Of a DNA stretch of 19,112 nt, positions 6,436 to 15,006 are shown one piece after another (the first letter of the stretch is position 1; each line of letters opens with the position of its first letter). The notes below the pieces were generated by a model, which was not told the origin of the DNA, did no database searches, and saw only the letters and a list, made by a program, of their open reading frames with translations. Source of the stretch: CAZQNF01 sp964403325 (GTDB lineage Bacteria; Patescibacteriota; Patescibacteriia; Magasanikbacterales; GWA2-37-8); NCBI GenBank assembly GCA_964403325.1, contig CAYOFO010000022.1, forward strand, positions 1-19,112, in the 5' to 3' direction. The position numbers and the translations under genes were made by a program.

Positions 6436-8937
6436 ATGACTATCATTGATCGTTTTTCTACCCACCTCAAAAACACCCTGGCTCGTAGCATTCATGTTGC
6501 AACCGAATTGCAAAATGTCGAAGTTTTGCCAATCCACCTCTTTTTTTCCTTATTGTCTCAAAAAGGTTCGGTGGCTGCCGAAATTATTCATCGTTTTCAC
6601 ATCAAAAGCACGCTCGTTGAAGAAACCGTCGCCGAACTTCCTTCTGAACCAAAAATAAGCGATCAAAAAACCTTGACCCCCCTTTCGCTCGCCGCCAAAA
6701 CCGCTCTTGAAAAAGCCATGAGTATTGCCCAAGAAAACCGCCACAATTATATCGGCACCGAACATCTGCTGTATGCCCTTATCAAGCTTGAAGATTCCCA
6801 CATTCAGCATATCCTCGACCACAGCGGCATCAAACTCTCCGACCTAGAAAAACAGCTTACCACCGTACTTGGCAACGCCAGCCAATTTCCGCAAATTAAC
6901 GATGCGGCTGAGGTCATGGAAAACATCCAAGAAAATCTCCAAGAAGAGCTAGAAAATACCGAAAAACCCGAAATCAAATTGCCCGGCAAGAAAAAAAATA
7001 AGAAAAAAGACACGGCTCTCGATTTTTTTGCCACCCAGCTCACCAGCGAAGAGGCACAAAAAAATATTGATCCAGTCATCGGACGCGAAAACGAAATTGA
7101 ACGCGTGGTGCAAATACTCTGTCGACGGACCAAAAATAACCCCGTTCTTTTGGGCGAACCCGGTGTCGGAAAAACCGCTATTGTGGAAGGATTGGCCAAA
7201 AAAATCTACCAGGGAGATGTACCGGACCTCCTGCTCAATAAAAAAATTTACTCCCTTGATATGGGCATGCTCATTGCCGGTACGATCTACCGCGGCGAAT
7301 TTGAAGCTCGTTTGCGCCAAGTAATGGAAGAAGTAACACAAAATCCAGATATCATTATTTTTATCGATGAACTGCACAACATTGTCGGTGCCGGGTCAAA
7401 CCAGGGTACAATGGACGCCGGCAATATTCTGAAACCTGCCCTCGCTCGCGGACAGATTCGCTGCATTGGAGCCACTACACCTGCGGAATTCAAAAAATAT
7501 ATCGAAAGCGATGCTGCTTTAGAGCGCCGTTTCCAAAGTGTTTATGTCAAAGAACCCAGCTCTAGCGAATCAGTGGCCATTCTCAAAGGCATTCGACGCA
7601 ATTATGAATCCTACCACCATCTGCATATTACCGATGATGCTTTAGAAGCAGCGGTGAGTATGTCTGAGCGTTATCTGAGCGGTAAATTTTTACCCGACAA
7701 GGCAATCGACATTCTCGACGAAGCGGCGGCGGCCAAACGCCTTACCATCAAACCAACCGCTTGGCAAACCAAGCTTTGGAAAATAAAACAAAAACTTGAA
7801 AAAACGATCCTGGCCAAAGAAACCGCCACCGCGCAAGATCAGTTTGAGGCAGCTGTCAAACTCAAAGCTCAAGAAAAAACCCTCCGTGCCGACATAAAAA
7901 ATCTTGAGGACGCAACCAAAGATCAGCCAGTGGCATTTTTAGGCAAACTAACCGCTACCGATATTGCCGCTCAAATTGGAAAAATTACTGGCGCCGCCCC
8001 GTCCGAGATTATTCTCGCCGAAAAAGACCAACTACAAGATTTACCCAAACTCCTCAAACAACACATCGTGGGCCAAGACCCGGTTATCGATGATATCAGC
8101 AAAACTATCCGCCAGGCTCGTCTGGGTCTCAGCGATCCGCATCGGCCGCTGGCCTCATTTTTATTTGTCGGTGAAAGCGGTGTAGGCAAAACCGAACTGG
8201 CCAAAATTCTAGCCAACACGCTTTACCCCAATAAAAACGCGCTCATCAAACTTGACATGAGCGAATTCAGCGAAGGTTTTGGTGTCTCCAAGTTGCTCGG
8301 GTCTCCAGCTGGCTATGTTGGCTATAAAGAAAATAACCAGTTTACCGACCGGGTTAAAATGAACCCGTATTCCGTCATTCTTTTTGACGAAATAGATAAA
8401 GCACACAAAGAAGTTACCAAATTACTTTTACAAATGCTTGAAAATGGTGAAATTACCGATTCCACCGGCCGCAAGGTATCACTGCGCCATACCATCATTA
8501 TCCTCACCACTTCTTTTGGGGCCGAGGATGCCAAAAAAGCTGAACTCGGGTTTGGAGGTGCTGTGCAAGGCCGAGCACAAATTACCCAACATCTTCTTCC
8601 CAAGCTGAAAGAACATTTTTCTACCGAACTTATTAACCGTCTCGATCGTGTATGCATCTTTGAACCTTTGCAACCGACCGACCTCACCAAAGTCGCGGCT
8701 CTCGAACTGCACAAATTCAACGATCGGCTGCAGAGCTACCAAACTACCCTTAAGGCTGATAACGAAACTTTGGAATGGCTGGTGAAAAACACCGGTGAAA
8801 AACAACCTGGAGCGCGTGATATCCGCCGCGAAGTGCGCAAAGAAGTCGAACAATTACTCGCTGAAATCATCTTGCAGAAAAAAATTAAATCTGCGTATAA
8901 TCTCCGTGTCGAAAAAGAAAAATTAGTGGTAAAATAA
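6436..8937 (+). CDS. clpC: ClpC-type AAA+ unfoldase (Clp/Hsp100)
   Basis: ClpC uses ATP to unfold proteins and thread them into the ClpP protease in the cytosol. The 833-residue protein has the class-I Clp layout: an N-terminal repeat domain (about 1-150), a Lys-rich linker (about 180-197), AAA module 1 with Walker A GEPGVGKT (240-247) and Walker B FIDELHN (Asp311/Glu312), a short middle domain with a UVR-like motif (DQFEAAVKLKAQEK, from 468), and AAA module 2 with GESGVGKT (579-586) and LFDEIDKA (Asp651/Glu652). The short UVR-bearing middle domain favours ClpC over ClpB, whose coiled coil is much longer. I cannot point with certainty to a ClpP-binding loop. The ATG at 6436 has no good ribosome binding site. 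It heads a six-gene run behind the promoter at 6223-6251. No clpP is in this window. Confidence 0.93.
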   Translation: MTIIDRFSTHLKNTLARSIHVATELQNVEVLPIHLFFSLLSQKGSVAAEIIHRFHIKSTLVEETVAELPSEPKISDQKTLTPLSLAAKTALEKAMSIAQENRHNYIGTEHLLYALIKLEDSHIQHILDHSGIKLSDLEKQLTTVLGNASQFPQINDAAEVMENIQENLQEELENTEKPEIKLPGKKKNKKKDTALDFFATQLTSEEAQKNIDPVIGRENEIERVVQILCRRTKNNPVLLGEPGVGKTAIVEGLAKKIYQGDVPDLLLNKKIYSLDMGMLIAGTIYRGEFEARLRQVMEEVTQNPDIIIFIDELHNIVGAGSNQGTMDAGNILKPALARGQIRCIGATTPAEFKKYIESDAALERRFQSVYVKEPSSSESVAILKGIRRNYESYHHLHITDDALEAAVSMSERYLSGKFLPDKAIDILDEAAAAKRLTIKPTAWQTKLWKIKQKLEKTILAKETATAQDQFEAAVKLKAQEKTLRADIKNLEDATKDQPVAFLGKLTATDIAAQIGKITGAAPSEIILAEKDQLQDLPKLLKQHIVGQDPVIDDISKTIRQARLGLSDPHRPLASFLFVGESGVGKTELAKILANTLYPNKNALIKLDMSEFSEGFGVSKLLGSPAGYVGYKENNQFTDRVKMNPYSVILFDEIDKAHKEVTKLLLQMLENGEITDSTGRKVSLRHTIIILTTSFGAEDAKKAELGFGGAVQGRAQITQHLLPKLKEHFSTELINRLDRVCIFEPLQPTDLTKVAALELHKFNDRLQSYQTTLKADNETLEWLVKNTGEKQPGARDIRREVRKEVEQLLAEIILQKKIKSAYNLRVEKEKLVVK

Positions 8938-8947
8938 TACTTGATCT

Positions 8948-9781
8948 ATGGCTGAGGCCGCTCTCCACACTCCTCCGACCGTACCTAACTCTTCACAAAA
9001 TGGCGAGGCTGTTCATGCGCGCCCAACCGCTGGAGCCGCAGCGCCGTTTCGCTCTCCCCCCACTACCACCCCCAGCGAACCCTACAACCCGTATCCAGCC
9101 AATGATGACGGCTCTACTCCCCCGCTCGTCAGTGATAGTTTTTTGGACGAACCAGACACACAAACTCCCGATGAGACTGAACGCTCAACCACTCCACCCA
9201 GAGCCTCCGGACATTTTTCTGTTGCCACCACTGCGCGCACTCAGCAACCTAAAGCAACCCGGTCACGCCCCTCTGCCAATCGCACTGCCATCCAACAAGC
9301 GCTCAACCAAATTCAACAAAACGTAACCGCTCTAGAACAGCAACTCGCTCTAAACAAACAAGAAATAAATACCCTGCAAGATCAGATCAGCAAAAGCCAG
9401 TTTCGTTTTTTTAAATCAATATTTTTTTTCGCTGTTTTTTCAGATTTTTTCAATATCTTTGAATTTTTTATCAGCCTGGGGCTGCTTGCGAGCATTACAA
9501 ATTCTGCTGTCGTCCTTCTCCTAAAATTAATAAGACAACCGCAAAATGTCCAAAGGCATTTTGACCAAGCTTTTTTATCTACCCTCGTAGTAGAACTTAC
9601 ACCGGTGGTCAATACTCTTCCCTATTTCAGCTGGAAAATCGCCAAAATAAAATATAAATCAGAAAAAGATCTCTCCGAAGTAAAGAAGCGCTTAAAGCAA
9701 GTCGAAAAAAAACACTCCCAACTCCTTGGCCAAAAAAATTATCTTATCCAAAAAGCTAATCAATTCATTCAACTTCTTTAA
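8948..9781 (+). CDS. Hypothetical membrane protein with disordered N-terminus and coiled coils
   Basis: I do not recognise this 277-residue protein. Residues 1-112 are Pro/Thr/Ser/Ala-rich and look disordered. Residues 113-150 form a likely coiled coil (IQQALNQIQQNVTALEQQLA and onward). Residues 152-195 are very hydrophobic and Phe-rich (FFKSIFFFAVFSDFFNIFEF, then LGLLASITNSAVVLLLKLI), enough for one or two membrane helices. Residues 235-277 form a second Lys/Glu-rich coiled coil. There is no cleavable signal peptide. The architecture suggests a membrane-tethered scaffold or adaptor. It starts 10 bases after clpC and ends 4 bases before the TolB-like gene, so it is made with both. The N-terminal part is strongly compositionally biased, and any database match there should be treated with care. 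Confidence 0.78.
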   Translation: MAEAALHTPPTVPNSSQNGEAVHARPTAGAAAPFRSPPTTTPSEPYNPYPANDDGSTPPLVSDSFLDEPDTQTPDETERSTTPPRASGHFSVATTARTQQPKATRSRPSANRTAIQQALNQIQQNVTALEQQLALNKQEINTLQDQISKSQFRFFKSIFFFAVFSDFFNIFEFFISLGLLASITNSAVVLLLKLIRQPQNVQRHFDQAFLSTLVVELTPVVNTLPYFSWKIAKIKYKSEKDLSEVKKRLKQVEKKHSQLLGQKNYLIQKANQFIQLL

Positions 9782-9785
9782 ACCT

Positions 9786-11018
9786 ATGCACAGCTCAACC
9801 AAAAAAATTATTCTCATCGTTCTTCTCTTGGTCGTAGCCGGGCTGATTGCTTTCGCACTCTATACTCTTTTTTTCAAAACGCCAGAGCTAGGCCAACCTT
9901 CCAACCAAAATACCAATTCAAGCCAAACCGGAGTTTTTCCCAAAGCTCAAGACAACAACCAGACTACCGCAACAAATTCAAACAGTACCGGAAATTCTTT
10001 GCCCAGCGCCGGCACTATCCCCAAACCTGGTTCAGCTACCTTTGAACCCACTCCTGTGGCTAAAATTACCCCTAATACCGCTGATTTTCCCTCGTTATCA
10101 TCTAGTAACGGCTCTTTGCGTTACCAAAACAGCTCCGACGGTAAGTTTTACCGCGTCGACAAAACCGGCGCCGTTACCCCTCTGTCTGACCAAGTTTTTT
10201 ATCGCGTCGACAAAGTTACTTGGGCCACCAACCAAGATAAAGCAGTGTTAGAATACCCGGATGGCTCCAAAACCATTTATAACTTTGAAACAAAAAAACA
10301 AGTTTCTTTACCCAAACACTGGGAAGATTTTTCTTTTTCACCCACGGGAAGCGAAATTGCTGCCAAAAGCATGGGTTTATCTCCAGAAAATCGCTGGCTC
10401 GTAACCGCCAAAGACGATGGTACTGGCACCCAACTCATTGAGCCTATGGGTGACTACGCCGACCAAGTGCAGGTAAACTGGTCGCCAAGCCGGCAAACTG
10501 TAGCTTTTTCCAAAACCGGCCAAGCGCTCGGTGCCGACCGCCAACAAATTCTCATGATCGGTTTAAATGGCGAAAACTTCAAATCTCTCACCGTTGAAGG
10601 TTTAAATTTTCTACCCGAATGGTCACCGACCGGCAAAAAACTTCTCTACAGCTCAGATAGCGCGCGCAGTGATTTTAAACCTGAACTCTGGATTGTTGAT
10701 GCGTATGGAGATGATATTGGCAGCAATCGCCAATCCATCAAACTCAATACCTGGGCCGATAAATGCACGTTTGCCGATGACACCACTCTTTTTTGCGCAG
10801 TACCTCGCGACCTACCCCAGGGAGCCGGGATGGCACGCGATTTAAGTTCAGGTAGCTACGACGATGTTTATAAAGTAGATGTCACGACCGGACTCAAAAC
10901 TCCTATTTCGCTCGGCAGCGACAACTATACTGTCAAATCCCTCTCTTACGACAAAACAAAAAACCAGCTGCTTTTTACCGACAATAACCAAAGCGGTATT
11001 TTTCAAGTAAAACTTTAG
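9786..11018 (+). CDS. Membrane-anchored TolB-like beta-propeller protein
   Basis: A 410-residue protein with an N-terminal membrane anchor (about residues 8-30, IILIVLLLVVAGLIAFALYT), a Ser/Thr/Asn/Pro-rich linker (about 35-95), and a region of repeated propeller-like blades. Repeated blade motifs include DFSFSPTGSEIAA, VNWSPSRQTVAFS and PEWSPTGKKLLYSS, which match the WSPDGxxIxF pattern of TolB/PD40 repeats. The propeller should face outside the membrane and is probably a protein-interaction platform. I choose the ATG at 9786, 4 bases after the upstream stop; a TTG at 9726 would overlap the previous gene and add a charged stretch before the anchor. The DsbA-like gene begins 1 base after its stop. 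The fold call is fairly sure; the partner is unknown. Confidence 0.82.
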   Translation: MHSSTKKIILIVLLLVVAGLIAFALYTLFFKTPELGQPSNQNTNSSQTGVFPKAQDNNQTTATNSNSTGNSLPSAGTIPKPGSATFEPTPVAKITPNTADFPSLSSSNGSLRYQNSSDGKFYRVDKTGAVTPLSDQVFYRVDKVTWATNQDKAVLEYPDGSKTIYNFETKKQVSLPKHWEDFSFSPTGSEIAAKSMGLSPENRWLVTAKDDGTGTQLIEPMGDYADQVQVNWSPSRQTVAFSKTGQALGADRQQILMIGLNGENFKSLTVEGLNFLPEWSPTGKKLLYSSDSARSDFKPELWIVDAYGDDIGSNRQSIKLNTWADKCTFADDTTLFCAVPRDLPQGAGMARDLSSGSYDDVYKVDVTTGLKTPISLGSDNYTVKSLSYDKTKNQLLFTDNNQSGIFQVKL

Positions 11019-11019
11019 T

Positions 11020-11679
11020 ATGCACCATCACAAAAAACTCTACCTCTGCCTCGCTCTACTCATTGCCACCAGCATAGTTTTTCTCTGGTACCAAATTCAT
11101 AAAGCCACTGACATTCACACTTCTCAAGATACGAGCCCACTCATTGCGAGCTACCCTACCGATATTCCACTTGACGGCACCGAACCAACTCTTGGTACGC
11201 CTGGCGCTGACATTCAAATCATCGAATTTAACGATGTTAGTTGCAAAGATTGCCTCGCTACCCATGTTTTAATTGAAAATTTTATTAATAACCATCCCGG
11301 TCAACTTGAACTCATCTGGAAAAATACCACCAAAAACAGTTTTTTCACTGCGAGCGATGTGCCGTCAGCGGCCGCTCTATGCGCTCATGAACAACGCGCA
11401 TTTTGGGATTTTCTGCACGCCAGTCTGGGTAAATACAAACGTATTCCCGAAGACATCAACCAACTGCAAAATCTCGCTACTGAAACCAAACTTAAGAGCG
11501 ATGTTTGGAATACCTGCTTAGCCAGCGAAGCAACCAAACAAAAAATTCTGACTTCCAAAACCACTAGTCGGGATCTCAAAATTTTAAGCGCCCCTACCTT
11601 GTTTATAAACAACAAACAAATTTTTTTAACCCCTGAAATTAATATTACCGATTTACTCACTTCACTCACCTCTCAATAA
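11020..11679 (+). CDS. Membrane-anchored DsbA-like thiol-disulfide oxidoreductase
   Basis: A 219-residue protein with one N-terminal membrane helix (about 7-24) and a thioredoxin-fold domain outside the membrane. The active-site motif CKDC (Cys75/Cys78) follows a strand IQIIEFNDVS, and the cis-Pro loop is SAPT (190-193) before LFINNKQIF, as in DsbA/DsbG-like proteins. A helical insertion lies between (about 110-180), with two more cysteines (121 and 166). It probably makes or reshuffles disulfides in exported proteins. The obvious client is the next gene product, which starts 2 bases after this stop and has 12 cysteines in its first 140 residues. No DsbB or VKOR partner is visible in this window. 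The start follows the previous stop by 1 base. Confidence 0.88.
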   Translation: MHHHKKLYLCLALLIATSIVFLWYQIHKATDIHTSQDTSPLIASYPTDIPLDGTEPTLGTPGADIQIIEFNDVSCKDCLATHVLIENFINNHPGQLELIWKNTTKNSFFTASDVPSAAALCAHEQRAFWDFLHASLGKYKRIPEDINQLQNLATETKLKSDVWNTCLASEATKQKILTSKTTSRDLKILSAPTLFINNKQIFLTPEINITDLLTSLTSQ

Positions 11680-11681
11680 AT

Positions 11682-13304
11682 ATGTTTTTAAAAAAATATT
11701 TTTTATTGGCCTTTTTAACCTTTGGTATTACAACCGGGCTTCTAAAAAGTGAAATAAGTTTGGCGGTCGGTGCTTGCTACTGCGAAGGCAAAACAAGTGA
11801 ATGCAGATTAAGCACCGTCAACAAAGATAACGAAGGCAAGTTTTCCGGCCAATTTTCTGCAGAAATAGTGGCCAAGGATGTTACCGGCCAAGCTGATTGT
11901 GATAATTTTTTAAAAATATTTAACACTGAACAGAATAAAGAATACACCAAATGTAAATTTAGTCCCAATCCCGATTGCAGCAACCTCATCTGTAATGCTC
12001 AAAAATGTTCCAAAATAGACAGATCGTGTGAAGTTAACAGCGATTGCTCACCCGGTGGATTGGGCTTGGGCATAAGTCAATGTATCAACCAATTCTGCTA
12101 CCTCGATAGTGTGGCTTGGCAAGAATACCAAAAAAATGAACCGCTCTTTGGGAACGCCACCAAACTGCAAATGCAAACACCCAAAACAGAAATTAGTATT
12201 CCGGGCTTAGTTTTTTCAGGTGCCACATCTACTCTTGATAGCCAGGGTTTTATCCATCTACCCTGGCTCGCGGAATACTTGTCGGCTTTATACAAGTTTG
12301 GTTTAGTGGCTTCAAGTATTATCGCCGCAATGATGGTCATATTTGAAGGCTTTAAAGTGGTTGGCTCCGCGGGCAATGGCGAAGTGAAATCACACGCTTA
12401 TGAACGAATACTCCAAATAGCGATTGGTTTATGCATCGGTTGGGGATCATTTACCATTCTTTACAACATTAACCCGGATTTAGTCGGTTTTAAAATTTTA
12501 AAAATTAAATACATTGAAGGCGATCCTTTGGAGGAAAGCCTGGGCAAAACTTCATCTGTCACATCTGACGACGATGCCGCACCTTCCGCCGGCAGTCATA
12601 CGTCGTCGGTTACCACCTGTCCTTTTACTCTCAGTTCAACGGTTGGCCAATCTTCAAAAATAGAATTCCGCAATAAAATGGGCAGTGTGGTAGTTACCAA
12701 TAATACTCGAGATAAAGTAGTCCAAATCGCTGACATTGCTGACGCCTGCAATGTCAGCTGGGGATCTTGTGGCAATTTTGCCGGTACTGTTAATGCTCTC
12801 GCCGGCATCGGCAATACGAGCTGTATCTCTACCGACGGCAAATGCAACGACGGCACCAAAGGAACCAAAATTTTTGAACTCAACAAAATACAAAGAAAAT
12901 TTTTAGCTGGTTGGCTCTGCGAGATAGATAGTGACGCCGCAGGCAAACAACGGCCTCCCGGAGAATGCGTACAAACCAAAAATGAAGCTGTCAAAAAAGT
13001 CCGTGATTATTTTTTAAGCGAAAAACAAGCCGGGAATCTTACGAGTGACTGGCCAGACGGTATAGCCAACAAACTACGTCCCGGAGATCGTATCACTGTT
13101 TATAATGGAAATAAAGATTTAATGGGTTCGCACGCCGCCATTTTTGTCGGCTGGGCTGGTAATGGGCAAATGCAGGTTATCCAGGGTGGAGCTGGTGGCA
13201 AAGGCGACGAAAATGGCCGAGCACGCAAAGGTACTATTTGCGTCAAAACCTCCTGTGGCGAATCTATGATCCCGCTCATCGGCGCTTGGTCCGCTGGCCA
13301 ATAA
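11682..13304 (+). CDS. Secreted Cys-rich protein: pilin-like two-helix domain fused to a probable NlpC/P60- or CHAP-like peptidase
   Basis: This 540-residue protein has (1) a signal peptide or anchor (about 4-30); (2) a Cys-rich region with 12 cysteines between 32 and 139; (3) two membrane helices (about 195-226 and 243-264) followed by INPDLVGFKILKI, resembling the TrbC/VirB2-type two-helix pilin-like domain found in CPR secretion loci; (4) an Asp/Ser/Thr-rich linker (about 285-312); and (5) a C-terminal domain with a candidate nucleophile Cys363 in SWGSCGNFAG and a candidate His484 in RPGDRITVY...GSHAAIFVG, the order and pattern of NlpC/P60 or CHAP cysteine peptidases that cut peptidoglycan. 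If right, one protein combines an envelope-spanning or pilin-like element with a wall hydrolase. The third catalytic residue is not certain. The DsbA-like gene just upstream probably oxidises it. Peptidase activity is inferred. Confidence 0.82.
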   Translation: MFLKKYFLLAFLTFGITTGLLKSEISLAVGACYCEGKTSECRLSTVNKDNEGKFSGQFSAEIVAKDVTGQADCDNFLKIFNTEQNKEYTKCKFSPNPDCSNLICNAQKCSKIDRSCEVNSDCSPGGLGLGISQCINQFCYLDSVAWQEYQKNEPLFGNATKLQMQTPKTEISIPGLVFSGATSTLDSQGFIHLPWLAEYLSALYKFGLVASSIIAAMMVIFEGFKVVGSAGNGEVKSHAYERILQIAIGLCIGWGSFTILYNINPDLVGFKILKIKYIEGDPLEESLGKTSSVTSDDDAAPSAGSHTSSVTTCPFTLSSTVGQSSKIEFRNKMGSVVVTNNTRDKVVQIADIADACNVSWGSCGNFAGTVNALAGIGNTSCISTDGKCNDGTKGTKIFELNKIQRKFLAGWLCEIDSDAAGKQRPPGECVQTKNEAVKKVRDYFLSEKQAGNLTSDWPDGIANKLRPGDRITVYNGNKDLMGSHAAIFVGWAGNGQMQVIQGGAGGKGDENGRARKGTICVKTSCGESMIPLIGAWSAGQ

Positions 13305-13317
13305 ACCTCTTTTTTAC

Positions 13318-14652
13318 ATGAAAAATACTACCCTTTTTGTCTGCGCCAACTGTGATGCTCAAACCGCCAAATGGACCGGGCGCTGTTTGGAATGCGGGCA
13401 ATGGGGTACGGTGGTAGAAACCACTCGCAGCGCCACAACCCCCAGCACAACTCATGGCGCTATCGTGCCTACGGTAGCCGCTCTCAAAACCCAACATCTC
13501 AAAGATATCACCGCCCAAGCTGATTCTCGCCACGTTACCAAACTCAAAGAACTGGACCGTGTGCTGGGTGGTGGTCTGGTTCCCGGTAGTCTCATACTCC
13601 TTGGTGGCGAACCTGGTATCGGCAAATCGACCCTGGCCCTGCAACTGGCCGGAAGTGTGCCACATACACTCTATATTTCTGCCGAAGAATCCGTCGAACA
13701 GATTAAACTCCGCACCGAACGCATGCAACTCTTGGCCCCGACTTTGGAACTCGTGAGCGCCAACCAGCTTGAGGCGATTATAGCTACCATTATTGCCCAC
13801 AAACCCGCGCTCACCATTCTTGACTCAATCCAGACCATTGCTGCCGATGACGGCGAATCCGGTAGTGCGAGCCATATTCGTACTGTTGCCGCCCGTCTAC
13901 TCGAAGTGGCCAAGACCTACCATGTTTCCATCGTTATTATCGGACATGTTACCAAAGAAGGCGCTATTGCCGGCCCCAAAACTCTGGAGCATTTGGTAGA
14001 CACTGTTATGTATCTCGAAGGTGATCGCCATCATTTTTACCGAATTTTGCGCACCACCAAAAACCGCTTTGGTGCGACCGATGAAATTGGGGTATTTGAA
14101 ATGCGCGAAAATGGCTTACAGGAAGTGTCCAACCCTTCCGCCAGCTTTCTTTCAGAACGCAGCGAAAACCCACCCGGCAATGTTATTACCTGCCTCATCG
14201 AAGGCAGCCGGGCCGTACTTGTAGAAATCCAGGCTTTGGTGAATAAAACCGCGTTTGGCTATCCCACCCGCAAAGCCAGTGGTTTTGATATCAACCGCCT
14301 CCATGTGATTATCGCTATTTTACAAAAACGCGCCGGCCTTGCGCTCGGCGATTGCGACGTACTCCTCAATGTTGTTGGTGGTCTTTCTGCCGATGAACCG
14401 GCCGCTGATTTGGCGGTGGCTATTGCCATTGCGAGCGCCTATAAAGACCAGCCGCTCGGTGCTGATTTGGCCGTATTCGGCGAAGTAGGCTTAGGTGGCG
14501 AAGTGCGCAGTATTTCTCAAACTGAAAAACGCATTAAAGAATGCGAACAGCTCGGTCTCAAACGAATTATCGCACCCAAAAACAGCTCCACCAAAAAAGC
14601 CGGCAAAATAAAAATAATTTCCGTAACAAACATTAAAGAAATTATTAAATAG
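13318..14652 (+). CDS. radA: DNA repair/recombination ATPase RadA (Sms)
   Basis: RadA is a RecA-related hexameric motor that promotes branch migration in homologous recombination and, in several bacteria, integration of DNA taken up by transformation. The 444-residue protein is full length: a four-Cys zinc finger (Cys9, 12, 23, 26), Walker A GGEPGIGKS (96-104), the RadA-specific KNRFG (248-252), and a C-terminal Lon-like domain (about 310-435, with GGLSADEPAADLAVAIAIAS). All key residues are present. It starts 13 bases after the pilin-peptidase gene and ends the six-gene run. No ribosome binding site is evident. A recG gene lies about 2 kb away on the other strand. Confidence 0.96.
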   Translation: MKNTTLFVCANCDAQTAKWTGRCLECGQWGTVVETTRSATTPSTTHGAIVPTVAALKTQHLKDITAQADSRHVTKLKELDRVLGGGLVPGSLILLGGEPGIGKSTLALQLAGSVPHTLYISAEESVEQIKLRTERMQLLAPTLELVSANQLEAIIATIIAHKPALTILDSIQTIAADDGESGSASHIRTVAARLLEVAKTYHVSIVIIGHVTKEGAIAGPKTLEHLVDTVMYLEGDRHHFYRILRTTKNRFGATDEIGVFEMRENGLQEVSNPSASFLSERSENPPGNVITCLIEGSRAVLVEIQALVNKTAFGYPTRKASGFDINRLHVIIAILQKRAGLALGDCDVLLNVVGGLSADEPAADLAVAIAIASAYKDQPLGADLAVFGEVGLGGEVRSISQTEKRIKECEQLGLKRIIAPKNSSTKKAGKIKIISVTNIKEIIK

Positions 14653-14881
14653 ACCTATTCACAAACTACCGCCAACCAGCTCAGCTCACCCTTCCTTATC
14701 AAGAACTAACATCGTCAACCGTTGTCCCGAACACATGCACAGTGACGCCAACTGGCCACAGCAAGCAGGAGTTGGTACGTAGGATCGGCGCTGTTGTTTG
14801 AGCATAGCCAAGTTCAGTGCCGAAGCGACGACGAACTGATGGCAGTGGCAGAACAGAGCATTCGTTCGGTGGTTTTTTTGG

Positions 14882-14909
14882 TTACTTTTTTGTCCACACA
14901 AAAAAGTAA
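14882..14909. repeat. Perfect 12-bp inverted repeat hairpin after radA
   Basis: Arms TTACTTTTTTGT (14882-14893) and ACAAAAAAGTAA (14898-14909) are exact reverse complements around a CCAC loop. No T-run follows directly, so it is not a standard terminator. The preceding GGTTTTTTTGG stretch is part of the same element. Confidence 0.75.
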
Positions 14910-14964
14910 GAGAGAACCTTACAAATATAATCATCACCTGACGACCATGATTTATTTGAATAAA

Positions 14965-14996
14965 AAAAATCTCTTGTTTATGAACAAGAGATTTTT
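14965..14996. terminator. Bidirectional intrinsic terminator between radA and the 470-aa protein gene
   Basis: A 14-bp perfect stem, AAAAATCTCTTGTT (14965-14978) with its complement at 14983-14996, around a TATG loop. It ends in five T on the + strand and has eight A at the other side, which is a T-run on the - strand. It can stop radA transcripts as well as those of the gene ending at 15007. Confidence 0.88.
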
Positions 14997-15006
14997 AGTT
15001 ACTTGG

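Larger units (their letters stand above)
14653..15006. other. Intergenic region with a structured, GC-richer element and two hairpins
   Basis: This 354-bp gap between convergent genes contains a GC-richer segment (about 14690-14870) with several possible stems: CCAACT/AGTTGG (14748-14753 with 14770-14775) and GGCGCTG/CAGTGCC (14787-14793 with 14815-14821, one G-U pair). A T-run follows, then an AT hairpin (14882-14909) and an intrinsic terminator (14965-14996). It looks like a non-coding or repeat element rather than a gene. An 83-codon frame on the - strand (14937 to 14686) has biased composition and crosses the hairpins, so I do not call it. Confidence 0.6.

Noticed and set aside
6436..8937. 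ClpB call for the Hsp100 protein
   Set aside because: The middle domain is short and carries a UVR-like motif, as in ClpC; ClpB has a long coiled coil.
9726..9785. TTG start that would extend the TolB-like protein by 20 residues
   Set aside because: It overlaps the upstream gene by 56 bases and places a charged stretch before the membrane anchor; the ATG at 9786 fits the operon spacing.
14686..14937. 83-codon open frame on the - strand after radA
   Set aside because: Its composition is biased (Cys, Gln, His, Arg), it crosses the 12-bp hairpin and it lies in a repeat-like non-coding element with no ribosome binding site.
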